A stretch of 64,000 nucleotides of DNA from Aquisediminimonas sp031376385 (GTDB lineage: Bacteria > Pseudomonadota > Alphaproteobacteria > Sphingomonadales > Sphingomonadaceae): assembly GCA_031376385.1 (NCBI GenBank), contig JANMDQ010000029.1, forward strand, positions 210,662 through 274,661, given 5' to 3'. Position 1 is the first letter of the stretch. Each line of letters starts with the position of its first letter. A model generated the notes under the pieces. The model did no database searches, was not told the DNA's origin, and saw nothing but the letters and a program-made list of their open reading frames with translations. Positions 51,452 through 58,846 of the stretch are shown here, one piece after another. A program made the translations under genes and the position numbers.

Positions 51452-52129
51452 TTAGGCTTCTGCTTCCACCTTGCGCCGACGCTGGCTGGTGCGACGGCCA
51501 ATGACCAGACCTAGGACGCCCAGACCAAAGAGGGCGAAGTCAGCTGGTTCGGGAACTTCCGTTCCGCCAGACGAAGTCGTGCCACCGGAAGATGTTCCGC
51601 CGGTGCTGCTGGTCGTGGTGCCGCCACTTGTGGTGGACGATGACCCCGTTGAGCCGCTGGTTGTTGAGGATGTCGCGCCAGACGATGTCCCGCCAGTTGA
51701 ACTTGTTGTGCTGGTCGTTGTTGACCCGCCAAAGGATGAAGACGACCCGCCTGAGGTTGTCGATGTCGTCGATCCGCCGGAGGTTGACCCGCCAGAGGTT
51801 GTGCTGGTTGACGTTGAACTTGTTGAACCGCCAGATGTCGAGCCGCCAGACGTTGAAGACGTCGTACTGCTGCTTGTTGTGGAACCGCCAGACGTTGATC
51901 CGCCCGAGGTGCTGCCGCCTGAAGTTGAGCCAGTAGAGGTTGATCCGCCGTTTGACGATGAACCGCTGCTCGTGGTGGAGCTGCCGCCGTGACATCCGCC
52001 ACTATGCTTGTGGCTCTTTTTAGACCACCAGCCGTTGTTGCTGCCTGGACTATAAGTTGCGCTGGCTGGCGCGGCAATTGCGATGGCCAGTGCCGATGCT
52101 AATGCCAATTTCAAAGTCTTCCCCATCAT
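51452..52129 (-). CDS. PEP-CTERM protein with Ser/Thr/Gly repeat body
   Basis: The start is ATG 52129 or 52126 (MMGKTLKLALASALAIAIAAPASA, a signal peptide) after AGGGA. A short basic/His segment (KKSHKHSGGCHGG) is followed by about 130 residues of low-complexity TSGGS-type repeats, and the C-terminus is a PEP-CTERM sorting signal (EVPEPADFALFGLGVLGLV, then RRTSQRRR). Such proteins are exported and processed by exosortase and are often tied to exopolysaccharide. The repeat region should be highly glycosylated (inference). It lies inside the his operon and has its own sigma-54-like promoter. Confidence 0.9.
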   Translation of the reverse strand: MMGKTLKLALASALAIAIAAPASATYSPGSNNGWWSKKSHKHSGGCHGGSSTTSSGSSSNGGSTSTGSTSGGSTSGGSTSGGSTTSSSTTSSTSGGSTSGGSTSSTSTSTTSGGSTSGGSTTSTTSGGSSSSFGGSTTTSTTSSTGGTSSGATSSTTSGSTGSSSTTSGGTTTSSTGGTSSGGTTSSGGTEVPEPADFALFGLGVLGLVIGRRTSQRRRKVEAEA

Positions 52130-52186
52130 CTGGTATCCCTGTCGCTTTACACACCGCACCACAAATGCGGCTTTCAGGGCCATAGA

Positions 52187-52202
52187 TGCAAAGGCCTTGC
52201 CA
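52187..52202 (-). promoter_or_regulatory. Sigma-54 (RpoN) promoter candidate before the PEP-CTERM gene
   Basis: The minus strand reads TGGCAAGGCCTTTGCA from 52202 to 52187. It matches the -24/-12 consensus (TGGCAC, R, four bases, TTGCW) with a single mismatch and the exact spacing. It lies about 58 bases before the PEP-CTERM start. Known exosortase-A systems in other bacteria regulate PEP-CTERM genes with a two-component PrsK/PrsR and RpoN. Confidence 0.65.
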
Positions 52203-52284
52203 ACTGGTGAAGGCCACGCATTTCTGGGTTACTCATTGGTTAATCCTGCGATGGACGGATTGGTTAATGTAAACGCTATCGACA

Positions 52285-53055
52285 TTAACCATCAAAAGGA
52301 CGGCGAACCGCGACACCCGCTGCGCGCAGGGCATCATGGGCGTCGCCGATGCGGGCTTCACCAAAATGGAATATGGATGCCGCAAGCACTGCGCTGGCAT
52401 GGCCTTGGGTCACGCCCTCAACCAAGTGATGCAACCCGCCCACGCCTCCGCTCGCGATCACAGGCACGGACACGGCATCGGCAATGGCGCGGGTCAGCGC
52501 CAAATCATAGCCGTCCCGGGTGCCATCACGGTCCATCGATGTGACGAGCAGCTCGCCCGCACCCAGCTCAGCGAGGCGGATCGCGTGAGCGACCGCATCA
52601 ATGCCGGTTGGTTTGCGACCACCGTGCGTGAAGACTTCCCATCCGCTTTCGGTTTGCCGTGCATCTACCGATCCTACGACACATTGGCTGCCAAAGCGGT
52701 TGGCGATATCAGCAACCAATTCTGGCCGTGCAACGGCGGCGCTGTTCACGGCGACTTTGTCAGCGCCTGCCAACAATAGTGCGCGTGCATCATCGGCGGA
52801 CCGCACTCCACCGCCAACTGTTAATGGCATGAAACAGACTTCAGCGGTGCGTGCGACGATGTCGAGGATTGTATCGCGGCCTTCGTGGCTAGCCGTGATA
52901 TCCAGAAAGCAAAGCTCATCCGCGCCTGCCGCATCATAAGCGCGCGCGGCCTCCACCGGATCGCCCGCGTCGCGCAGATCGATAAAGTTCACGCCCTTCA
53001 CTACACGACCATTCGCGACGTCGAGGCAGGGGATGACACGAGTGCGGACTGTCAC
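52285..53055 (-). CDS. hisF: Imidazole glycerol phosphate synthase cyclase subunit HisF
   Basis: The 256-residue barrel has the catalytic Asp residues in IPCLDVANGRVVKG and LVTSMDRDGTRDGYD, and phosphate-binding ASGGVGG. It takes ammonia from HisH to form IGP and AICAR. It begins with GTG at 53055, overlapping the hisA stop by four bases (GTGA). Confidence 0.97.
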   Translation of the reverse strand: MTVRTRVIPCLDVANGRVVKGVNFIDLRDAGDPVEAARAYDAAGADELCFLDITASHEGRDTILDIVARTAEVCFMPLTVGGGVRSADDARALLLAGADKVAVNSAAVARPELVADIANRFGSQCVVGSVDARQTESGWEVFTHGGRKPTGIDAVAHAIRLAELGAGELLVTSMDRDGTRDGYDLALTRAIADAVSVPVIASGGVGGLHHLVEGVTQGHASAVLAASIFHFGEARIGDAHDALRAAGVAVRRPFDG

Positions 53056-53786
53056 TCTGCACTCGCCACAGCGATCGCCGTCGCCAAGTCCAGCCGCCCA
53101 TCATAAAGGGCACGACCAGTAATGACGCCTTCAATTCCGTCGCGCGCATGAAGCGCCAGCACGTGGATGTCCGATATCCCCGCCACGCCGCCGCTGGCGA
53201 TCACAGGGATATCAACAGCGCGGGCCAGATCGACCGTCGCCTCAACATTGCAGCCTTTCAGCATCCCGTCGCGGCCCACATCAGTGAAGAGCAAAGCGGC
53301 GACGCCTGCATCCTCAAACCGCCGCCCCATGTCGATAATGCTAACGTCCGACACATCGGCCCAGCCTTTGGTCGCAACCATGCCGTCCCGCGCATCCACC
53401 GCAACGACGATGCCGCCCGGAAAATCCCGTGCTGCGGCGCGCACGAGCTCCGGGTTATCGAGCGCCGCCGTGCCGATCACAACACGCGACACGCCCAGAT
53501 CAAACCAGCCTTCAATACTGGCCCGCGTGCGGATGCCGCCGCCCAGCTGCACATGGCCGGGGAACGCGGCGATGACGCTTTTGACGGCGTCGGCGTTGAC
53601 AGCCTCGCCCGCGAAAGCCCCGTCAAGATCGACCATGTGGAGATAGTCGGCGCCCGCGCTTGCAAATAACATCGCTTGGGCGGCGGGATCATCCCCGTAA
53701 ACTGTTGCCCGGTCCATATCGCCTTCGGCAAGGCGCACCACTTGGCCACCTTTCAAATCAATCGCAGGGAAGACAATCAGGGTCAC
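53052..53786 (-). CDS. hisA: ProFAR isomerase HisA
   Basis: GTG 53786 (read as MTLIVFPAIDLKGGQVVRL) overlaps the hisH stop by four bases, and GGAG lies upstream; an ATG at 53795 is the alternative. The 244-residue barrel has the catalytic Asp in FPAIDLKGGQ and the second Asp in FTDVGRDGMLKG, with ASGGVAG. It isomerises ProFAR to PRFAR for HisHF. Confidence 0.96.
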   Translation of the reverse strand: MTLIVFPAIDLKGGQVVRLAEGDMDRATVYGDDPAAQAMLFASAGADYLHMVDLDGAFAGEAVNADAVKSVIAAFPGHVQLGGGIRTRASIEGWFDLGVSRVVIGTAALDNPELVRAAARDFPGGIVVAVDARDGMVATKGWADVSDVSIIDMGRRFEDAGVAALLFTDVGRDGMLKGCNVEATVDLARAVDIPVIASGGVAGISDIHVLALHARDGIEGVITGRALYDGRLDLATAIAVASAE

Positions 53787-54394
53787 GGCTTCCACTCCAA
53801 AAATCGACTTAAGAATTGAAGGCCGTAGCTCTGGCTTTTTTCAGGATGGAACTGCACACCAATCCGGTTACCACTGCCAATCGCTGCGACCACCGGTGTG
53901 CCGTGCGAGGATGTGGCGAGCACTTCGTCGCCTTCAAAAGCAAAGCTGTGGAGGAAATACGCTTCTCCGGCCTGAATCAGCGGGTGCGGCGCTACTGGAA
54001 CGACATCATTCCAACCCATGTGGGGAATTTTGATCGACGCGTCGGCGGGTGTCATCAATCGTACGCTGCCCTTTACCCAGCCAAGGCCGGGATGGACGCC
54101 ATGCTCTTCGCCAGCCTCCGCCATCAATTGCATTCCCACGCAAATGCCCAGGAAGGGCTTGGCTCCCGCGCCCGTCGCCTCATTGAGCACATCGACCATG
54201 CCGGAAATTGAGGATAACGCCCCCATGCAATGCGCGAACGCGCCGACACCGGGCAGCACGATCCGGTCCGCCGCGCGCACGGCGTCTGGGTCTGCTGTCA
54301 CAACAATCTGCTCTGCCCCTGCCGCTTTCAAAGCATTGCGGACGGACTGGAGGTTGCCTGCGCCATAATCAATCAGCACGACTGTGCCTGACAT
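53783..54394 (-). CDS. hisH: Imidazole glycerol phosphate synthase glutaminase subunit HisH
   Basis: This 203-residue class I glutamine amidotransferase has nucleophile Cys in PFLGICVGMQLM, and the His-Glu pair in GVQFHPEKSQ. The oxyanion strand VLIDYGAGNLQSV and ATSSHGTPVVAA are typical. It delivers ammonia to HisF. Confidence 0.97.
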   Translation of the reverse strand: MSGTVVLIDYGAGNLQSVRNALKAAGAEQIVVTADPDAVRAADRIVLPGVGAFAHCMGALSSISGMVDVLNEATGAGAKPFLGICVGMQLMAEAGEEHGVHPGLGWVKGSVRLMTPADASIKIPHMGWNDVVPVAPHPLIQAGEAYFLHSFAFEGDEVLATSSHGTPVVAAIGSGNRIGVQFHPEKSQSYGLQFLSRFLEWKP

Positions 54395-54403
54395 GGTTCA
54401 GTC

Positions 54404-54483
54404 CCGCTCAGGCTGAGCTTGACGAAGCCCCGCTTGCTTAGCCTCATCCGTATACAACCCTTCGACAAGCTCAGGGTGAGCGG
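54404..54483. repeat. Imperfect 24-bp inverted repeat between hisB and hisH
   Basis: Arms 54404-54427 and 54460-54483 are reverse complements with three mismatches, separated by 32 bases. The cores are GAGCTTGACGAAG and CTTCGACAAGCTC, of the same general family as the repeat at 41934. It lies within the 100-base gap in the his operon and might lower downstream expression. Confidence 0.8.
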
Positions 54484-54495
54484 GTGGGGAATGCG

Positions 54496-55083
54496 TCATA
54501 ACACGCCCTTAGTCGAAGGCACGCTATCTCCCTTGCGCGGGTCGATCTCCACGGCTTGCCGCAGCGCGCGGGCCAAGGCCTTGTAGCAGCTTTCAACTTT
54601 GTGGTGGTTGTTGCTGCCGTAGAGATTTTCAATATGCAGCGTAATGCCCGCCGCTGTCGCAAAACTATGGAACCAATGTTCGATCAATTCTGTGTCCCAT
54701 TCGCCCAGCGTTGGCATGGTGAGATCAACCTTCCAAACGAAATAGGGCCGCCCTGAAATATCAAGCGCGCACCGCGTCAGGGTTTCGTCCATCGGTGCGT
54801 AGGCAGAGCCGTAACGAGTGATCCCGCGCTTGTCGCCAAGTGCCGCCAGAACCGCCTCGCCAATCGCGATGCCTGTGTCTTCAGTAGTATGATGCTGATC
54901 GATATGAAGATCACCAACAGCCTTCACGCTAAGGTCAACCAGCGAGTGGCGCGACAGTTGTTCGAGCATATGATCAAGGAAGCCAATCCCTGTGGAAACC
55001 GCATAAACGCCCGTTCCATCCAGATTGACGGTAACGTCGATACTGGTTTCATTGGTCTTGCGGCTGATGGTTCCGGTGCGCAT
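54496..55083 (-). CDS. hisB: Imidazoleglycerol-phosphate dehydratase HisB
   Basis: The 195-residue enzyme has the two metal motifs DLHIDQHHTTEDTGIAIG and GSNNHHKVESCYKALARALR, plus STGIGFLDHMLEQLSRH. It is the stand-alone type without a phosphatase fusion. It starts the his operon; sspB diverges 86 bases upstream. Confidence 0.97.
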   Translation of the reverse strand: MRTGTISRKTNETSIDVTVNLDGTGVYAVSTGIGFLDHMLEQLSRHSLVDLSVKAVGDLHIDQHHTTEDTGIAIGEAVLAALGDKRGITRYGSAYAPMDETLTRCALDISGRPYFVWKVDLTMPTLGEWDTELIEHWFHSFATAAGITLHIENLYGSNNHHKVESCYKALARALRQAVEIDPRKGDSVPSTKGVL

Positions 55084-55169
55084 GGGCTGCGCTATAACGA
55101 CCTGTGCGGACGGTGCAATCTCTGGCGCAATCTCTTGACCGCACCGGCTTTGCCGTTAACCAAGGGCGC

Positions 55170-55646
55170 ATGAGTGACGAAATGCCCGATAGCCTGATTC
55201 CCTATGATGAAATCGTTCAGGACGCGCTGCGCGCTGTAGTGGGCCGCGTGTTGGAGGGGATCAATTCTAACCTTGATCTGCCCGGCGCACATCATTTCTA
55301 CATCACGTTCAAAACGCACGCTCCCGGTGTCGCGATACCGCCGCAACTGATGCAGCGTTTTCCCGATGAAATGACGATTGTATTGCAGAATAAATTCTGG
55401 GATTTGGTCGTCGATCAAGTCGGATTTACGGTCAGCCTGACCTTTAGCCAAGTTCCAACCAAGCTTGTCATTCCGTTCGCCTCATTGACGGCGTTCGGCG
55501 ATCCTGCGGTGGACTTTGCCCTGCAATTTCAAGTGAATCTGGATGTTGATATTCCAGAACATGCCCCGGCTGGCAATGATGCGCAGCCGGTGCTGGTCGA
55601 TGATGGATCAAATGTCGTTACGGTGGATTTCGGTCGGAAGAAATAA
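55170..55646 (+). CDS. sspB: ClpXP adaptor SspB (alpha type)
   Basis: ATG 55170 begins MSDEMPDSLIPYDEIVQDALRAV; the longer frame adds unrelated residues. The 158-residue protein has the substrate-binding beta-core (HHFYITFKTHAPGVAIPPQLMQRFPDEMTIVLQ, in parts, and DLVVDQVGFTVSLTF). A flexible acidic tail ending VVTVDFGRKK is the ClpX-docking motif of alphaproteobacterial SspB. It tethers ssrA-tagged proteins to ClpXP. The inverted repeat at 55675 is the likely terminator. Confidence 0.92.
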   Translation: MSDEMPDSLIPYDEIVQDALRAVVGRVLEGINSNLDLPGAHHFYITFKTHAPGVAIPPQLMQRFPDEMTIVLQNKFWDLVVDQVGFTVSLTFSQVPTKLVIPFASLTAFGDPAVDFALQFQVNLDVDIPEHAPAGNDAQPVLVDDGSNVVTVDFGRKK

Positions 55647-55674
55647 GGCGCGGCAGTTCTTCGGCCTTGCGTGC

Positions 55675-55749
55675 GCTCCGGGCTTGACCCGGAGCCTAGG
55701 GTCACAAACAGTTACGCGTTCCAACTAGGCTCCGGGTCAAGCCCGGAGC
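55675..55749. repeat. Perfect 25-bp inverted repeat, second palindrome family
   Basis: Arms 55675-55699 and 55725-55749 are exact reverse complements, 25 bases apart. Each arm also contains its own smaller palindrome (GCTCCGGG...CCCGGAGC). It lies between the convergent sspB and lipoprotein stops. The sequence differs from the CCTGAGCTTGTCGAAGG family. Confidence 0.9.
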
Positions 55750-55753
55750 ACTC

Positions 55754-56845
55754 CTATTTCAACCTGATCAGCGCCTCTGGAATCTTCTCGGTCCCCGGGC
55801 CAATATCCCAGACCAGTTTGCGCCCTGCGGGGTCTTTGGCTGCCCCGTCTTCGGTGTTGTTCGTCAGAATTTCGCCGTCTGTGGTCAAAGTGAAGGTTCC
55901 TTTGGTTTGCGATCCGAGGCCAGCGAGGTCGTTGTTGTTGGGCCTGCCCAAAGCCTGACCCCGTGCCGCGAGTGCCTTCAATCCACCGCCGACAAGGGCA
56001 GGGGCATTGACGCCGACCGTGCCGCCTTCGCGTTTGCGCAAGGCTACAAATGGCACGATAAAATCACCCTGAGGGATGAGCGGGAACAGGAAGTCATGCC
56101 CCGCCTTGCTGCTGATTTGATAATCAACATCGAAAATGCCTTTGCCGCGGTAAGTGACGTTTTTCCAACCGTCATATTTCATCATCGTCGCAGCCATTTT
56201 CTGGTTTGCCGCTTCGTCGGAAGGGTTGAAGCCGAAGAGGGCCGCAAATTCGGAGGACTCTTTGTTATTCTTGGCCGCATTGGCCGCTTGTTCTTCATCA
56301 AAGGTCTTGCGAAGCTTGGCCAGTTCGGCCTTCGTGCAGGGACGGTCGTTTGACTCAGGTGCGGTTTCAGCCCCGTCTGCGGCAGTTGGACCTTCCGCTG
56401 CTGTGGCCATCGCGTCCGCAGCATCGCTGGCAGATTTCACCGCATCCATTGAAGGCATTGCTGCGGCTTCTACTGCGGTCGCTTCGTCGGTGTAGCTGTC
56501 ATAATAAGGCTCGCTGTCCTTATCTTTGAAGCATTTTGCGCCTTTTTCATTCCAGACTTTTGGCGCTTTATTGCCGTTCACCAATTCATTGGGAGACTGA
56601 AAAATCATTTCCCCCTTGTAGGCAAAGGTAAAACTACCATCGCGGCGGATGTCCATTGATGAGGTGAACACGCCGGGCGTCAGGAAGCAGCCGGACAGAA
56701 GGGCAGGGAGGATCGTCACACCACAAATCTTGGCAAGTCCGCTCAGGCTGAGCTTGACGAAGCCTTGGTTGGAAACGCCCAACGGGGCTTCGTCAGGCTC
56801 AGCCTGAGCGGTTGTTTCAAATATCTTCGGTGTTCCAAACATCAT
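55754..56845 (-). CDS. Lipoprotein of unknown function with a repeat-derived N-terminal extension
   Basis: ATG 56845 overlaps the rlmB stop (TGATG), with AAGGAG five bases upstream, which fixes the start. The 363-residue product has an unusual 30-residue N-terminal part, then a lipoprotein signal (KICGVTILPALLSGCFLTPG). The mature part carries FTSSMDIRRDGSFTFAYKGEMIF, an Ala/Glu-rich helical middle (residues about 110-180) and a C-terminal beta domain. No named family is certain. The codons of the extension come from a palindromic repeat. Confidence 0.75.
   Translation of the reverse strand: MMFGTPKIFETTAQAEPDEAPLGVSNQGFVKLSLSGLAKICGVTILPALLSGCFLTPGVFTSSMDIRRDGSFTFAYKGEMIFQSPNELVNGNKAPKVWNEKGAKCFKDKDSEPYYDSYTDEATAVEAAAMPSMDAVKSASDAADAMATAAEGPTAADGAETAPESNDRPCTKAELAKLRKTFDEEQAANAAKNNKESSEFAALFGFNPSDEAANQKMAATMMKYDGWKNVTYRGKGIFDVDYQISSKAGHDFLFPLIPQGDFIVPFVALRKREGGTVGVNAPALVGGGLKALAARGQALGRPNNNDLAGLGSQTKGTFTLTTDGEILTNNTEDGAAKDPAGRKLVWDIGPGTEKIPEALIRLK
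56739..56811. repeat. 26-bp inverted repeat inside the lipoprotein coding region
   Basis: Arms 56739-56764 and 56786-56811 are reverse complements with one mismatch, 21 bases apart, and are near-identical to the left arm of the repeat at 54404. The repeat is in frame, coding for AEPDEAPLG...GFVKLSLSG between the start codon and the signal core. Confidence 0.9.
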
Positions 56846-57600
56846 CAATTCTCCTTTGGACGAGCTTCAGCAGCATAAAGCGCAATGGCCGCTGCGTTGG
56901 AAACATTCAAACTTTCAACCAGATCACTAATCGGCAGGCGGGCGAGTTCATCGCAATGCGTCGCTGTATTTTGACGCATGCCTTCGCCTTCGGCACCCAG
57001 CACAAGTGCGAGCCGCGTTGTGCCCATCGCTTCGCCAAGCGTCCGTTCGCCTTCACCGGTCAGGCCTACGCGCCAAAACCCGGCGGCGGCAATATCATCA
57101 AGTGCACGGGCAAGGTTCACAACGCGTACCCAAGGCACAACCTCCAGCATCCCAGACGCTGCCTTGGCGAGCGCGCCTGATTCCGGCGGCGAATGCCGGT
57201 CCTGCGTCACAACGCCCAGCGCATTGAAGGCCGCAGCTGACCGCAATATCGCGCCGACATTATGCGGGTCTGTGACTTGATCGAGCACCAGCAAAGGCCG
57301 CAAATCATCTGCACCCTGAATGAGTAATTCATCCAAATAAACATCAGCAAGCGGTTCGACCTCAGCCACCAACCCCTGATGCGGGGCATCTGCCGGGACA
57401 AGCCGACCTAGATCAGCGCTGTCGGCAAAAACCACGGGCAAGTCGCGCGGCAGGTCTAAGCCCGCCACCGCGTCATGCGTTGCCCACAATTTGCGCACAT
57501 CGCGGTCAGGATTGGCAAGTGCTGCCGTGACTGCATGTTTGCCCCAAAACCGAAGCCGATTTCCCTGGCCCTTTTGGGGCGACTGTTTTCCACGTTTCAT
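56845..57600 (-). CDS. rlmB: 23S rRNA 2'-O-methyltransferase, RlmB/TrmH family
   Basis: The 251-residue SPOUT enzyme has an N-terminal substrate-binding domain (FWGKHAVTAALANPDR) and the three motifs LDQVTDPHNVGAILRSA, LVLGAEGEGM and LPISDLVESLNVSNAAAI. This set fits RlmB (Gm2251) best, but other TrmH-family targets are possible. It is coupled by TGATG to the downstream lipoprotein gene. Confidence 0.88.
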   Translation of the reverse strand: MKRGKQSPQKGQGNRLRFWGKHAVTAALANPDRDVRKLWATHDAVAGLDLPRDLPVVFADSADLGRLVPADAPHQGLVAEVEPLADVYLDELLIQGADDLRPLLVLDQVTDPHNVGAILRSAAAFNALGVVTQDRHSPPESGALAKAASGMLEVVPWVRVVNLARALDDIAAAGFWRVGLTGEGERTLGEAMGTTRLALVLGAEGEGMRQNTATHCDELARLPISDLVESLNVSNAAAIALYAAEARPKEN

Positions 57601-57639
57601 CGGCCACCCATGGCCTGATTGCCAGTGCTTGGCTAGAAG

Positions 57640-58689
57640 TTACAGGCCTGATGGGGTTTTCATGCTAAGTTTGCCATTTGCAAAAGAGGCCGTGATGAAT
57701 TTTCCGGCTTGTTCTTCCCATTTATAGGTCACAATTTTGCCCTGTACCTTATTGCTGACCGTGCCGACCTCGTCACCTTCAAAGCCGACCAGATTATTGA
57801 CTTGGCCAACAGACATGCCGGGACGAATTAAATTGTAAGTCGCCCGGCTGACGCCGCTGCCGTTGGCGGGCGCCGCAGCGAATGAAGATTGCGGGCGGGC
57901 ACCGCCGTCATTGGTGCCTTCAGCGCGCGGAGCAGCAGCACTTGGGTCAATGGGCAGGCCACCCAATTGGGTGACGAGCTTAGTGTAACCGTCGAGATAG
58001 GCCAGCACGAGCACTTGGCCGATTTCTGTGTTGCCATAGCTTGATCCGCCAACCCCGGCGAGACCGCCGCCCCAATATCCGCCTGCGCCGCCGCCAAACG
58101 CCACGTCTGATTTGCGGGCATAGCCTTCGGTCAAAGCCTGAATTTCGGTCGTGCGCACGTTGACGAGGGAGAGCGAAACGCTGGCCTCTTTTTTTGAAAC
58201 CCGCAGGCCCCCAACAAGACCGCCGATCATGCGACCGCCGAGTGCGCCTGCAATCCCGCCAAACATGCCGCCGCCGCCACTGTTGCTATTCTTGCTGATG
58301 ATATCGGGGACGATGACATAGTCTGCGGCCTTCACCTGACGCTTGCCGATGTTGGAGCCGCGTTGCAATTCGCCCGAATCGCCCAGAGCGCGTTCGACGG
58401 CCCGCGCAGCCAGTCCGCCACCGCGATCAACGAGACCAAAACAACCCGACTTTGCCACAAATAACTTGATAACGGCTTCGGGGCTAGAAAGCCCAAGTTC
58501 GCTCCACCATTTGGTTTCAGGCTCAACAATTGCAATGGTGCCGAGTCTGCGCGAGCACACGGGAATCTGTGCCTCTCCGCTGCGCTGTGCCCGCTTTCCG
58601 GAAGAAACATCGGCCTTTTTAGCCGCGACAGCCGGGCCGGCGATTAGCATCGATGTTGCGGTGATCAGTGAAATGAAAAAATTGCGCAC
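57640..58689 (-). CDS. CsgG/HfaB-like secreted protein with a C-terminal OmlA-like domain
   Basis: GTG 58689 has AGGGAG seven bases upstream and opens a signal peptide (RNFFISLITATSMLIAGPAVAA); ATG 58710 and 58740 are less good. Residues about 40-260 have CsgG-like features (IAIVEPETKWWSELGLSSPEAVIKLF, GLVDRGGGLAARAVERAL, AADYVIVPDI, SLSLVNVRTTEIQALTEG). A Gly-rich stretch lies between. The final 60 residues (IRPGMSVGQVNNLVGFEGDEVG to FANGKLSMKT) form a BamE/OmlA-like fold. It is likely periplasmic or outer-membrane; the exact role is unknown. Confidence 0.78.
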   Translation of the reverse strand: MRNFFISLITATSMLIAGPAVAAKKADVSSGKRAQRSGEAQIPVCSRRLGTIAIVEPETKWWSELGLSSPEAVIKLFVAKSGCFGLVDRGGGLAARAVERALGDSGELQRGSNIGKRQVKAADYVIVPDIISKNSNSGGGGMFGGIAGALGGRMIGGLVGGLRVSKKEASVSLSLVNVRTTEIQALTEGYARKSDVAFGGGAGGYWGGGLAGVGGSSYGNTEIGQVLVLAYLDGYTKLVTQLGGLPIDPSAAAPRAEGTNDGGARPQSSFAAAPANGSGVSRATYNLIRPGMSVGQVNNLVGFEGDEVGTVSNKVQGKIVTYKWEEQAGKFITASFANGKLSMKTPSGL

Positions 58690-58846
58690 GGAAGACTCCC
58701 TCTTTTGCATATACCGGCTGGAACCTTGGACGATTCTCACGTTCCGTTAGACTAACTCAGCGACTTAAGCTGTGCTTATCAGCATAGTAAGCGATGGGAA
58801 AGATGCTGGTGTCGCGCTTCACTCGTCATTTCATACGCAGCTATCG

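Noticed and set aside
51471..51992. 173-codon plus-strand frame rich in Val, Asp and Pro
   Set aside because: It is the complement of the TSGGS repeats of the PEP-CTERM gene.
51560..52020. Possible CRISPR or tandem-repeat array
   Set aside because: The short repeats are in phase with codons for Ser, Thr and Gly, with no spacer structure; they are protein repeats.
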